Translations under genes and position numbers: made by a program
Source: Gaiellasilicea sp963850995
GTDB lineage: Bacteria > Actinomycetota > Thermoleophilia > Gaiellales > Gaiellaceae
Direction of reading: 5' to 3'
Length of the DNA stretch: 64,000 bases
Assembly (NCBI GenBank): GCA_963850995.1
Contig: CAWKNQ010000004.1
Span: 682,001 to 746,000, forward strand
In this document: positions 27,645-35,559 of the stretch, piece after piece
Layout: each line of letters opens with the position of its first letter
Numbering within the stretch: the stretch's first letter is position 1
The notes under the pieces: generated by a model
Told to the model about the DNA's origin: nothing
What the model saw: only the letters and a program-made list of their open reading frames with translations
Databases searched by the model: none

Positions 27645-27661
27645 CATAAGCTGTGCTTATG
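27645..27661. promoter_or_regulatory. 7-3-7 palindrome CATAAGC-TGT-GCTTATG over the lysR start
   Basis: Perfect inverted repeat, 17 bases, whose last three bases are the ATG of the LysR gene. It contains TAAGCT (27647-27652), a -10-like hexamer 6 bases before the ATG, so the operator and a leaderless promoter coincide. The pattern fits the LysR T-N11-A box (TAAGCTGTGCTTA). Probable autoregulatory site. A matching 7-3-7 palindrome lies at 29505. Confidence 0.6.
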
Positions 27662-28555
27662 GACACGCGCCAGCTTGCGGCGTTCTGCGCCGTCGTCGAG
27701 CGCCGCAGCTTCTCGCAGGCGGCTGAGCGCCTAGGGGTGACGCAGCCGGCCGTCTCGTTGCAGGTGCGCGCGCTCGAGAAGAGGCTCGGCACGCAGTTGC
27801 TCGACCGCTCCGGCCGCCGCGTCGAGCCGACGGAGGCCGGGCTGCGGCTCTACCGCGGCGCGCAGCGGCTGCTCTCGCTCGAGGAGCAGCTGCTCGACGA
27901 GCTCGCGGGCGAGGCCGAAGGCGAACTGGTCGGAGAGCTGCAGATCGGCGCCTCGACCGGCCCGGCGGCGATCGTCGTCCCCCTGCTGCTCTGCGAGTTT
28001 CAGCGCCGGCACTCGGCGTTGAAGGTCTCTCTCACGGTCTCCGACACGCACTCGGTGGTGGAGCGCGTCGCCGCGCGTGAGCTCGAGCTCGGGATCGTCG
28101 GCGCCGCACGTCGCCACCGGGCGGTGCGCTTCGAGCCGTTCTTCGACGACGAGGTGATCCTCGCCTGCCCGCCGGAGCACGCGTTCGCCGGACGCACCGT
28201 CTCCCTGGACGAGCTGCGCGGCGAGAACCTGATCCTGATGCAGGACGGCGCGGGCGTGCGCCAGATCGTCGAGGACGAGCTCCGTAGCCTGGGAGTGCGC
28301 CTGCGGGATCTCGACGTTCGGCTCGAGCTCGGCTTGCAGGAGTCCGTTCGCAGCGCCGTCCAGGCGGGCTACGGCCTCACCTTCATCTCCCGCTCCGCGG
28401 TCGAGCCCGAGCTCGCCGCAGGAACGCTGGCGGCCGCCGCGGTCGAAGGGCTCGATGCCAAGCGCGAGATCTCGCTCGTGCGCGCCTCCGGGCGCAGTCC
28501 GACGCGAGCGGCCGACGCGTTCGTCGAGTTCGCGCGCGACGCGCTCCCGCGGTGA
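27659..28555 (+). CDS. LysR family transcriptional regulator
   Basis: 298 residues. N-terminal winged helix-turn-helix: MDTRQLAAFCAVVERRSFSQAAERLGVTQPAVSLQVRALEKRLG (in part), the canonical LysR start, then LDRSGRRVEPTEAGLRLY and a two-lobe ligand-sensing domain from about residue 90 (GELQIGASTGPAAIVVPLL, ELGIVGAARRH). The ATG at 27659 is chosen over GTG 27653 because it sits in the palindrome and 6 bases after TAAGCT. It overlaps the next gene by 4 bases (GTGA), so the two are co-translated. Predicted to control itself and perhaps the flavoprotein-fumarase-ComA operon downstream, whose promoter carries a palindrome of the same layout. Confidence 0.93.
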   Translation: MDTRQLAAFCAVVERRSFSQAAERLGVTQPAVSLQVRALEKRLGTQLLDRSGRRVEPTEAGLRLYRGAQRLLSLEEQLLDELAGEAEGELVGELQIGASTGPAAIVVPLLLCEFQRRHSALKVSLTVSDTHSVVERVAARELELGIVGAARRHRAVRFEPFFDDEVILACPPEHAFAGRTVSLDELRGENLILMQDGAGVRQIVEDELRSLGVRLRDLDVRLELGLQESVRSAVQAGYGLTFISRSAVEPELAAGTLAAAAVEGLDAKREISLVRASGRSPTRAADAFVEFARDALPR

Positions 28556-29490
28556 TCGTCCGCTGGGGGCTCGACGAGCTCCGCGACCTCGCCGGCTCCC
28601 GCCCGTTCGTCGTCGCCGGACCGCGCTGGCGGCACGTGCTCGACGCGGACGACCGCTGGGAGGAGGTTCCCTCGCACCGGATCGAGGCACCCGACGGCGT
28701 CGACACGATCGTCGCGATCGGCGGCGGCAGTGCGATCGACACGGCCAAAGCGGCCTCCGCGGCGACGGGCCTGCCGCTCGTCGCTGTTCCGACCACGTAC
28801 TCCGGAGCCGAGTGGACGCCGTTCTTCGGCGTGCGGGACCCGGACCGGAAGATGCGCGGCGGCGGCTCCGGAGCGAACCTGCACGCGATCGTCTACGAGC
28901 CGGAGCTGACGCTCGGCCTGCCGCGCGCCCCGACCGTCGGCACGGCCCTGAACGCCCTCGCGCACTGCGCCGAGGCCCTCTACGTCCGCGAGCGGACGCC
29001 CGCGAGCGACGAGGACGCCCTCGCTGGAGCTCGCCTGATCGGCGAGTGGCTGCCGCAGGTGGTCGAGCGGCCGGACGACCTGGAGGCGCGCACGGGGCTT
29101 CTCCGTGGCGCCTGCCATGCGGGCGCGGCGCTCGGCGGCTCGATGCTCGCGCTCGGCCATGCGCTCGCCCAGGGGCTCGGCGGCCGCTACGGCGCCCCGC
29201 ACGGGGCGCTGAACGCGCTCTGCCTGCCGCCCGCGTTGCGCTTCAACGAGCCCGTCGCCGGGGAGGCAATCGCGCGCTTCGGCTCGGCGCTCGGGAGGAG
29301 CGACGATCCGGCGGCCCGTGTGGAGGAGCTGGCCCGTCTGGGCGGCTTCGAGCGCCTCCGCGACCTCGGCATCCCGGAGGAGGCGCCGGTCGAGGTGGCG
29401 GAGGCCGTCGTGGCGAGGCGCGGGGCGCAGGCCAATCCGCGCCCGGTCACGCCTGCCGACGTCGAGCGGCTGTTGCGCTCGATCTGGTAG
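28552..29490 (+). CDS. iron-containing alcohol dehydrogenase, maleylacetate reductase-like, short N domain
   Basis: 312 residues, about 40-50 shorter than typical family members at the N terminus. NAD(P)-binding motif GGGSAIDTAKAASA is preceded by DTIVAIG, then PTTYSGAEWTPFFGV as in maleylacetate reductases. Metal histidines occur in ALAHCAEALY, ALGHALAQGLGG and GAPHGALNALCLPPAL. The usual start of the nucleotide-binding domain (the LVLT-type strand-loop) is reduced to RPFVVAGPRW. No aromatic ring-cleavage genes are nearby, so maleylacetate may not be the substrate; a related 2-oxo or aldehyde substrate is possible. It follows lysR by overlap and lies before a palindromic promoter. Confidence 0.85.
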   Translation: MIVRWGLDELRDLAGSRPFVVAGPRWRHVLDADDRWEEVPSHRIEAPDGVDTIVAIGGGSAIDTAKAASAATGLPLVAVPTTYSGAEWTPFFGVRDPDRKMRGGGSGANLHAIVYEPELTLGLPRAPTVGTALNALAHCAEALYVRERTPASDEDALAGARLIGEWLPQVVERPDDLEARTGLLRGACHAGAALGGSMLALGHALAQGLGGRYGAPHGALNALCLPPALRFNEPVAGEAIARFGSALGRSDDPAARVEELARLGGFERLRDLGIPEEAPVEVAEAVVARRGAQANPRPVTPADVERLLRSIW

Positions 29491-29504
29491 AGGAATAAGA
29501 GCAA

Positions 29505-29536
29505 CTAATGCACCGCATTAGCGGATTGGCTATTCT
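29505..29536 (+). promoter_or_regulatory. 7-3-7 palindrome CTAATGC-ACC-GCATTAG with TATTCT -10 element
   Basis: The perfect 17-base inverted repeat (29505-29521) has the same 7-3-7 layout as the one at the lysR start. TATTCT (29531-29536) lies 6 bases before the GTG of the flavoprotein gene, so the palindrome covers the region where a -35 element would lie. It reads as an operator for a leaderless operon promoter. The regulator is inferred to be the LysR protein encoded at 27659. Confidence 0.6.
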
Positions 29537-29542
29537 GGACGC

Positions 29543-30736
29543 GTGAGCGGCTCGCGCGCCTTCGACGTGCTCGTGGTCGGCAGCGGCGCCTCGGGCCTCG
29601 CCGCCGCCGTCTCCGCCGACCACGCCGGCGCGCGCGTCGGCCTCGCGACGAAAGGCTCGATCCAGGCGTGCAACTCGGCCAAGGCGCAGGGCGGGATCCA
29701 GGCCTCCTTCGGCGACGACGACTCGCCCGAGCAGCACGCTGCGGACGTCTTCAAGAGCTCGCACGAGAGCGCCGACATGCGTCTCGTCGAGATCCTGACC
29801 GGCGATGCCCGCGGCGCGATCCACTGGCTCGAGGAGCTCGGCGTCGAGTTCACGAGGGACAACGGCGGTTACAGGCTCGCCCGCTGCGGCGGCGCGTCGG
29901 CGAAGCGGCTGCTCCAGGTCGGCGACCGGACGGGGCACGCGATCACGAAGGCGCTCCGGGACGCGTTCGAGGCAGGCGGCGGCACGCTCTTCGCGAACAG
30001 CCCTCTGACCGCGCTCGAGCAGCGCGAGCACGGCTGGCGCGCGACCTGCGGCGAGCACGAGCTCGACGCCGCGACGGTCATCCTCGCGGCCGGCGGCCGC
30101 TGCTATCGCGTCGCCGAGGAGAGGAACGAGCTCTCGACCAACCACCCCAATGCCACCGGAGAGGTGACGCGGATCGCGCTCGAGCTCGGCGCCGAGGCGC
30201 GCGACCTCGACGAGCTCCAGTACCACCCGAACGGTGGCGCCTGGCCGGCGACGATGCAGGGCTACTCGATCCCTGAGACGACGCGCGCCTACGGCGCCGT
30301 GCTCCTGAACGCCGACGGCGAGGAGTTCACGGACTCGCTCGGGCCGCGCGACGAGGTCAGCCAGGCGATCTTCGACGAGGTCGAAAAGGGGAAGGGCGTC
30401 GAGACCGAGGACGGACGGCCCGCCGTCTACCTCGACACGACCCGCATCGCGCAAGAAGACGCCGAGATCTCCCTTCCGTACATGCTCCGCCGCTACCGCG
30501 GCGCGGGCATCGACCCGCTGCAGGAGAGGATCCTCACGTACCCCGTCCTCCACTACCAGAACGGCGGCCTCACCATCGACACCGACGCCCAGACGACGCT
30601 CGAGGGCCTCTACGCGTGCGGCGAGATCGCCGGCGGCACGCACGGCCGCAACCGGATGATGGGGAACTCGCTTCTGGAATGCTGCGTCTTCGGCCGCCGC
30701 GCCGGCAAGGCGGCGGCGGAGAAAGCGAGCGCATGA
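29543..30736 (+). CDS. FAD-binding fumarate reductase/L-aspartate oxidase-like flavoprotein
   Basis: 397 residues. N-terminal dinucleotide motif DVLVVGSGASGLAAAVSA, then family text SIQACNSAKAQGGIQASFGDDDSPEQHAADVFKSS (in part QGGIQAS), GGASAKRLLQVGDRTGHAI, and the C-terminal FAD motif GGLTIDTDAQTTLEGLYACGEIAGG with HGRNRMMGNSLLECCVFGRRAG. Lacks the iron-sulfur and membrane subunits that would make a respiratory succinate dehydrogenase, so it is a soluble-type or NadB-like member. Catalytic text HYQNGG is HYQNGGL rather than the NadB HYxxGG, an equivalent form. It opens an operon with class I fumarase and a ComA-like enzyme; substrate could be aspartate, succinate/fumarate or a sulfonated analog. 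Confidence 0.83.
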   Translation: MSGSRAFDVLVVGSGASGLAAAVSADHAGARVGLATKGSIQACNSAKAQGGIQASFGDDDSPEQHAADVFKSSHESADMRLVEILTGDARGAIHWLEELGVEFTRDNGGYRLARCGGASAKRLLQVGDRTGHAITKALRDAFEAGGGTLFANSPLTALEQREHGWRATCGEHELDAATVILAAGGRCYRVAEERNELSTNHPNATGEVTRIALELGAEARDLDELQYHPNGGAWPATMQGYSIPETTRAYGAVLLNADGEEFTDSLGPRDEVSQAIFDEVEKGKGVETEDGRPAVYLDTTRIAQEDAEISLPYMLRRYRGAGIDPLQERILTYPVLHYQNGGLTIDTDAQTTLEGLYACGEIAGGTHGRNRMMGNSLLECCVFGRRAGKAAAEKASA

Positions 30737-31632
30737 CGACGATCACGACCACCGATCTCCAGCACGCCGTCGAGGACGCCGCGGCGCACCTCTACGTCTG
30801 GGCGCTGAAGGACATCCCGCAGGACCTGCGGGACGCGCTCGCCGCAGCGAGGGACCGGGAGACGTCGGTCACGGGCAAGCGCGTGCTGAACACGATCCAC
30901 CGGAACGTGAATATCGCCGACGAGGAGAAGAACCTCGTCTGCCAGGACACGGGCATCGCCGTCTACACATGCCGCGTCGGCGAGCACTTCCCGCTCCATC
31001 CGGCGCGCATCTACGAGGCGCTCCGCGACGGCACCGCGCGCGCGACGATCGAGCACCCGCTCCGCTCGAACGCGGTGCACACGATCACGCGCGAGAACAC
31101 CGGCCCCAACATCGGCCACCGCCTGCCGATCGTGCACTGGGAGTTCATCGCCGACTGGGACGGCCTCGACGTGAAGTGCGTGCCGAAGGGCTCCGGCTCG
31201 GAGAACATGAGCTTCCTGAAGATGTGCGTCCCCGCCGACGGCGTGAAGGGGATCAAGCAGTTCGTGCTCGAGTCGATCGTCGGCGCCGGCGGCAAGCCGT
31301 GCCCGCCCGGGATCGTCGGCGTCGGCATCGGCGGCTCGGCCGACTACGCGATGTACCTCGCCAAGGAGGCGATCGCGCGCCCGATCGGCACCCGTAATCC
31401 CGATCCCGTCGTTGCCGAGCTCGAGGACGAGCTCTACGGGCTCCTCAACGAGACCGGGATCGGCCCGATGGGCCTCGGCGGCGACGTGACCGTGCTCCAG
31501 TGCCACATCGAGCACGCGGACACGCACATGACGCTCAATCCCGTCGCGGTCAACTACCAGTGCTGGGCGGCACGGCGTGCCTCGGTGCACGTCGACGCGC
31601 AGGGCAACCTCGACTACGACCGCGAGTTCTGA
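30733..31632 (+). CDS. class I fumarate hydratase/tartrate dehydratase alpha subunit
   Basis: 299 residues, the N-terminal half of the iron-sulfur fumarase family, split from the beta subunit as in many archaea and anaerobes. Cluster cysteines: VCQDTGIAVY (about residue 73), LKMCVPADG and GGKPCPPGIVGVGIGG. Also GSGSENMSFLKM and QCHIEHADTHMTLNPVAVNYQCWA. Overlaps the flavoprotein by 4 bases (ATGA). The family reversibly hydrates fumarate, mesaconate or dehydrates tartrate; the substrate cannot be decided from sequence, but pairing with a fumarate-reductase-like flavoprotein suggests a C4-dicarboxylate. Confidence 0.92.
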   Translation: MTTITTTDLQHAVEDAAAHLYVWALKDIPQDLRDALAAARDRETSVTGKRVLNTIHRNVNIADEEKNLVCQDTGIAVYTCRVGEHFPLHPARIYEALRDGTARATIEHPLRSNAVHTITRENTGPNIGHRLPIVHWEFIADWDGLDVKCVPKGSGSENMSFLKMCVPADGVKGIKQFVLESIVGAGGKPCPPGIVGVGIGGSADYAMYLAKEAIARPIGTRNPDPVVAELEDELYGLLNETGIGPMGLGGDVTVLQCHIEHADTHMTLNPVAVNYQCWAARRASVHVDAQGNLDYDREF

Positions 31633-31633
31633 G

Positions 31634-32221
31634 TTGGCCGAGCACACAGTCACTTTCCCGGTCACCGACCCGGCCGAGATCCTGAAGCTTCACGCCGGCG
31701 ACGAGGTCACCGTCCAGGGCCACATCATCGGCATCCGTGACCGGACGCAGATCCGGATCTTCGACGAGGGGGTCGAGCCGCCGATGGACCTCTCCGGCGC
31801 GTTTCTGCTCCACACGGCGCCCGGCGTGCGCAAGCTCGACGACGGCCGCTACGAGAAGGTCTGCATCGGCACCACGACGAGCGCGCGCATGGTCCGCTTC
31901 ACCGAGCCGCTCGGCGCCCAGTACGGCGTCCGCGCGATCTGCGGCAAGGGCGGCTTCCCGGACGAGGCGATCGAGCCGATGCAACGGCTCGGGATGGTCT
32001 ACTTCGCGATCGTCGGCGGCGCCGCGGCCCTCGAGACGACCCAGATCGAGGAGATCGAGGAGGTCGCCTGGGAGGAGCTCATGCCCGAGTGCCTCTGGAA
32101 GTTCCGCGTCAAGGACTTCGGCCCGCTCACGGTCGGGATCGACGCGCACGGCAACTCGCTCTACCACGACGTCCAGACAGCCGCCCAGGAAAAGCTGAAG
32201 GAGCTCTATGCCCGCCTCTAA
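31634..32221 (+). CDS. class I fumarate hydratase/tartrate dehydratase beta subunit
   Basis: 195 residues from TTG, 1 base after the alpha stop. Matches the C-terminal (beta) domain of class I fumarases: LKLHAGDEVTVQGHIIGIRDRTQ, HTAPGVRKLDDG, CIGTTTSARMVRF, and AICGKGGFPDEAI near the C terminus. Expected to form the active alpha2beta2 enzyme with the preceding subunit. Overlaps the ComA-like gene by 14 bases, indicating obligate co-translation. Confidence 0.92.
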   Translation: MAEHTVTFPVTDPAEILKLHAGDEVTVQGHIIGIRDRTQIRIFDEGVEPPMDLSGAFLLHTAPGVRKLDDGRYEKVCIGTTTSARMVRFTEPLGAQYGVRAICGKGGFPDEAIEPMQRLGMVYFAIVGGAAALETTQIEEIEEVAWEELMPECLWKFRVKDFGPLTVGIDAHGNSLYHDVQTAAQEKLKELYARL

Positions 32222-33011
32222 CGGCGAGCCGCAGCCCAACTTCCTCGACCTGCCCGCACGGTCGCCGAAGCCGCGCGAGACCGGGCTCACGCACGTGATG
32301 GACAAGGGCCTGAACATCCGCGAGATCGAGGGGCTCTTCGACACCGCCGGCGAGTACGTCGACATCGTCAAGCTCGGCTGGGGCACGAGCTACGTGACGA
32401 AGAACCTCGAGAAGAAGATCGCGCTCTACCGCTCCTTCGACACGCCGATCGTCTGCGGCGGCACGCTCTTCGAGGCGGTGTACGCGCGCGGGAAGCTGGA
32501 CGGCTTCAAGCAGTGGCTCGAGCACTACCGGTTCTCGCACGTCGAGATCTCCGACGGCACGCTCGAGATCCCGCGTGACCAGAAGCTCGAGCTGATCGCC
32601 GACTTCGCGCGCGACTTCACCGTGCTCTCCGAGGTCGGGTCGAAGGACTCCGAGGTGGTCTACGCCCCGTACCAGTGGGTCGAGTGGATCAAGGAGGAGC
32701 GCGACGCCGGCGCCTGGAAGGTGATCACCGAGGCGCGCGAGGGCGGCACGGCCGGGATCTTCCGCAAGGACGGCGACATGCGCACCGGCCTGATCGACGA
32801 GATCGCGCACGAGATCGACTTCCACGACCTGATCTGGGAGGCGCCGTCGAAGAGCTCGCAGGCGTGGTTCGTGAAGCACTTCGGCCCCGAGGTCAACCTC
32901 GGCAACATCGCGCCGGAGGAAGTGATCCCGCTCGAGACGCTGCGCCTCGGCCTCCGCGGCGACACGCTGAAGGAGATCCTGCTCGCCGACGAGCCGGCGC
33001 CTGCTTCGTAG
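32208..33011 (+). CDS. phosphosulfolactate synthase (ComA)-like protein
   Basis: 267 residues. Known ComA adds sulfite to phosphoenolpyruvate to make phosphosulfolactate for coenzyme M. Matches seen: GLTHVMDKGLN, YVDIVKLGWGTSYV, IVCGGTLFEAVY, SHVEISDGTLEIPRD, TVLSEVGSKDSEVVY and ITEAREGGTAGIF, all diagnostic of the family TIM barrel. ComB/ComC partners are absent in this window, and actinomycetes do not make coenzyme M, so the product may be used differently; the family also includes the plant HSA32 proteins with no proven chemistry. It ends the flavoprotein-fumarase operon, overlapping the beta subunit by 14 bases. Confidence 0.85.
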   Translation: MPASNGEPQPNFLDLPARSPKPRETGLTHVMDKGLNIREIEGLFDTAGEYVDIVKLGWGTSYVTKNLEKKIALYRSFDTPIVCGGTLFEAVYARGKLDGFKQWLEHYRFSHVEISDGTLEIPRDQKLELIADFARDFTVLSEVGSKDSEVVYAPYQWVEWIKEERDAGAWKVITEAREGGTAGIFRKDGDMRTGLIDEIAHEIDFHDLIWEAPSKSSQAWFVKHFGPEVNLGNIAPEEVIPLETLRLGLRGDTLKEILLADEPAPAS

Positions 33012-33179
33012 TCGTCCTTGGCAGGGGAGCTGGATCGTGCGATGATCGCGTCGAGAGGGTAGCGAGGCTGCGGGCGAGGAGGGGGTCGAGGATGCGTGCC
33101 CGTGCGTCGCTAGCCGTTGATCGCGGTGAAGCGTTCGACTTGAGCAACCTCCCGACGAGCTTCGCTGAAGCCGATCCGA

Positions 33180-33198
33180 GGGGCGGATCATCCGCCCC
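33180..33198 (+). other. leader hairpin before collagen-like gene
   Basis: Perfect inverted repeat GGGGCGGAT-C-ATCCGCCCC in the 213-base gap after the ComA-like gene. It ends 12 bases before a purine-rich stretch (GGAGGAAAGAGGGAAGGAG, 33200-33218) that supplies the Shine-Dalgarno of the next gene. It could end the upstream operon or protect and regulate the collagen-like mRNA. The rest of the gap shows no gene. Confidence 0.4.
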
Positions 33199-33224
33199 CG
33201 GAGGAAAGAGGGAAGGAGCTCGTA

Positions 33225-34189
33225 ATGGTGAGGTCACCATCGACGAAACTGCTGGCGGCCGCGGTAGTGGTCTCGTTCGCCTCGGTTTCCGCGATCGCTG
33301 GAGCCGGCAACACCACCCATAGGCCGGGCATCCACAACGGCGTCATCACGGCGTGTGTTGAGCCACCCACGAAGGGCAATAGGGCCACGTCCGGCGATCT
33401 GAACTTCTTGGTCTGCTTGAAAGGCGCGAGGAAGATCTCGTGGAACATCCGGGGGCCGCGAGGCCTGAGGGGCCTACCAGGCGCGGCAGGTGCGCGGGGC
33501 GCCCAAGGGCCGGCAGGCCCGGCAGGTGCGCAGGGCGCCCAAGGCGCCGGCAGGCGCGCGCCGGAGCCCGCGGCGCCAGAGGGCCGGCAGGTAGCAGGGC
33601 GCGCCGGGCCCGGCAGGTCCGCCAGGCGTTGTGAACTCCGCCTCGACTCCGGCACAGCCGGCACAACGCCGCCGGCAGTCGGAGTACGGCGATTGCCGCT
33701 GTCGATGTGACGCGAGGTGACTCGACCCTCCCGACCTGGAGCGTGTATTCGACGGCGCTCGGGTCGCCGCTCGCCGACACGACAGGCGGCACGTTCCGCT
33801 TCACGTGCACCGCCGCAGCACGTAACGTCGCTCCGTAGCGGTGAAGGCGGCGGCGCTCTCGGACGTCGCCGGGACCGTGGACTCTTCTATCCGCGCGTTT
33901 CGATCTCGAAGGATGGAACGCAGGTAACTGCGCCGCAGCCCGGATTTACTGCGAGGACGCGGACGGCGGCGGGCTCGCCACGCTTCGCAACGCTCACGAA
34001 GCAGTCGAATCGCGACCCCGACGTATGAGGCAGTGCCACTCGACATCGGCGGAACGGCCGATTGCGTCACTCCCCCGCGTCCGGGTGGAGCTCGTTGCCA
34101 GCATCGACGTGCCCGAGGGCTTCTACAACGTGACGACGTCGGTCGCTTTTCACACGGGCGCCGCGACGGCTCCGCCGCGGGACGATTGA
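33225..34189 (+). pseudogene. exported collagen-like repeat protein, multiply frameshifted
   Basis: ATG 6 bases after GGAAGGAG. Signal peptide (STKLLAAAVVVSFASVSAIAGA), a short globular head GIHNGVITACVEP and NFLVCLKGARKISWNIRGP with two cysteines, then Gly-X-Y repeats from about residue 85 (GPRGLRGLPGAAGARGAQGPAG). The repeat then runs through at least two frame changes: GARGARGPAG continues in one frame and GAPGPAGPPGVVNSASTPA in another. A further broken C-terminal part ends in FYNVTTSVAFHTG near 34170 and a TGA at 34187. The IxxCV...C...ISW-GP head is common in actinobacterial collagen-like surface proteins. Whether the breaks are errors in a repeat or true decay cannot be told here. Confidence 0.7.
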
Positions 34190-34197
34190 CAGCCAGT

Positions 34198-34232
34198 CTG
34201 GGCCTCGGCTGAACGCAAGCGCCGAGGCCCAG
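34198..34232 (+). terminator. 12-base-pair stem terminator after collagen-like gene
   Basis: Perfect inverted repeat CTGGGCCTCGGC / GCCGAGGCCCAG with an 11-base loop, starting 9 bases after the TGA at 34189. It lies between convergent genes (the small minus-strand gene ends at 34249), so it can serve both. Followed by CCTTCTG, no long T-run. Confidence 0.75.
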
Positions 34233-34248
34233 CCTTCTGACGTACGGC

Positions 34249-34455
34249 TCAGCCGGACGCGGCGAGGGCGGCCTGGCCCCGTTCGGTCAGGGCAACGCCG
34301 TCGGCGCGTGCGGTGACGAGGCCGGCGGTGACCGCGTCGTCCCAGACCGCGTGGCGCGGGCAGTTGCTTCTCCACGCCTCGACGACGTCGTCGTAGCTCC
34401 GCGGGCGCGTCGTGACCCACGTCAGCAGCTCGAGCGTGGAGGCAGTGAGCTCCAT
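34249..34455 (-). CDS. small winged-helix-like protein
   Basis: 68 residues: MELTASTLELLTWVTTRPRSYDDVVEAW... followed by CPRHAVWDDAVTAGLV and LTERGQAALAA. The pattern helix-helix-recognition helix-wing, with the terminal T..G..AL motif, is that of small MarR/PadR-like winged helix proteins, and very similar short proteins are usual in actinobacterial genomes. ATG 34455 is preferred over GTG 34461 because TAAGCT (34462-34467 on the complementary strand) then lies exactly 6 bases upstream. Regulatory targets are unknown. Confidence 0.65.
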   Translation of the reverse strand: MELTASTLELLTWVTTRPRSYDDVVEAWRSNCPRHAVWDDAVTAGLVTARADGVALTERGQAALAASG

Positions 34456-34461
34456 GCCCAC

Positions 34462-34471
34462 AGCTTACGCT
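34462..34471. promoter_or_regulatory. overlapping divergent leaderless -10 elements
   Basis: Minus-strand TAAGCT (34462-34467) ends 6 bases before ATG 34455; plus-strand TACGCT (34466-34471) ends 6 bases before GTG 34478. The two hexamers share bases 34466-34467, so RNA polymerase could serve only one direction at a time. Confidence 0.5.
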
Positions 34472-34477
34472 GGGCAC

Positions 34478-35559
34478 GTGTGCCCGCTGACCTGGGACGA
34501 GGTTCGGACGCGGCGGCTCGCCCGCACCCACCTGCTCGAGCGGGCTCCGGCTGAACGGCTCGTCGAGGTCGTTCGCGACGTCTGCGGGATCCACGCGCAG
34601 GTGATGGGCTCTGCCGAGCTCCAGCTTGCGGCCCGCGTCGACGGAATCACGCAGGCAGATGTCCGCGAGGCGCTCTGGGAGAGCCGTTCGCTCGCGAAGA
34701 CGTGGACCCTGCGCGGCACGCTGCACCTCCACCCGTCGGACGAGCTGGGGCTCTGGACGGCTGCGCGGCGGGCCGTCGTCGGCGAGCGGGACTACGAGGT
34801 CGACGGCGTCGAGCACGTCGAGGAGGTCGTGGACGCGATCGGCGAGGCTCTGCGCGGCCGACGGCTGACTACGGGAGGAGCTCGCGGACGCCGTCGCCGC
34901 TCGGGTCGGCTCTGGCCCGCGCGAGAAGCTCGCGTCCGGCTGGGGGTACTACCTCGGCGACGCGGCGATTGCCGGCGTGCTCTGCTTCGGGCCGTCCGGC
35001 GGGCCAGAAGGTGACGTTCGTCCACCCCGAGGACTGGCTCGGGCCGCAGCGGGCGTGGGAGCCGCGCGAGGCGCTGCGCGAGGTGGCGCGCCGCTACGCC
35101 GAGACGTACGGCCCCGTCTCGCACCGCGAGTTCCGCGAGTGGTTCACCTCGCGCAGCTTCAGCGCCGACGACGCACGCGCGGTCTGGGACGAGCTCGACC
35201 TGGACGAGCCCGAGCCGCCGTCTCGACCCGGCCGCTCGGTCCGCCTGCTGCCCGAGTACGACGTCTACGTGATGGGCTTCCGCGAGCGCGAGCAGCTCGT
35301 GCCGCCCGCCGTGCGCGAGCAGGTCGCCGCGCACGGCAAAGGTCGGTACGAAGGGCCGGCCGGGGTCAAGTTCCTGCTCGTCGACGGCGTCGCCGCGGGG
35401 CTCTGGAGCCGGAAGAAGGGCGCCAGGCGCATCGACCTCCACGTCGAGCCCGCGCGGAGGCTTACGAGAGCGGAGCAGGCGGGCATCGAGGCCGAGGCCG
35501 AGCGCATCGGCGCGTTCTACGGCCTCGAGCCGAACCTGACCGTCAGCAGAGCCGCCTGA
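34478..35559 (+). CDS. winged-helix DNA-binding domain protein (HTH_42/AlkZ-like), two frameshifts
   Basis: About 359 residues when joined. Seen: TRRLARTHLLERAP at the N terminus, DVCGIHAQVMGSAELQLAARVDG, ESRSLAKTWTLRGTLHLHPSDELGLW, then KVTFVHPEDWLGPQ, RRYAETYGPVSHREFREWF and VYVMGFREREQLVP. This is the HTH_42 (DUF1006) family, which includes the interstrand-crosslink glycosylase AlkZ/YcaQ and many uncharacterised members. The frame shifts at about 34871 (skip one A to read LTREELADAVAARVG) and at about 35005 (skip one C to read SGGQKVTFVHP). Start GTG 34478 is 6 bases after TACGCT. A role in DNA repair is possible but not shown. Confidence 0.75.
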
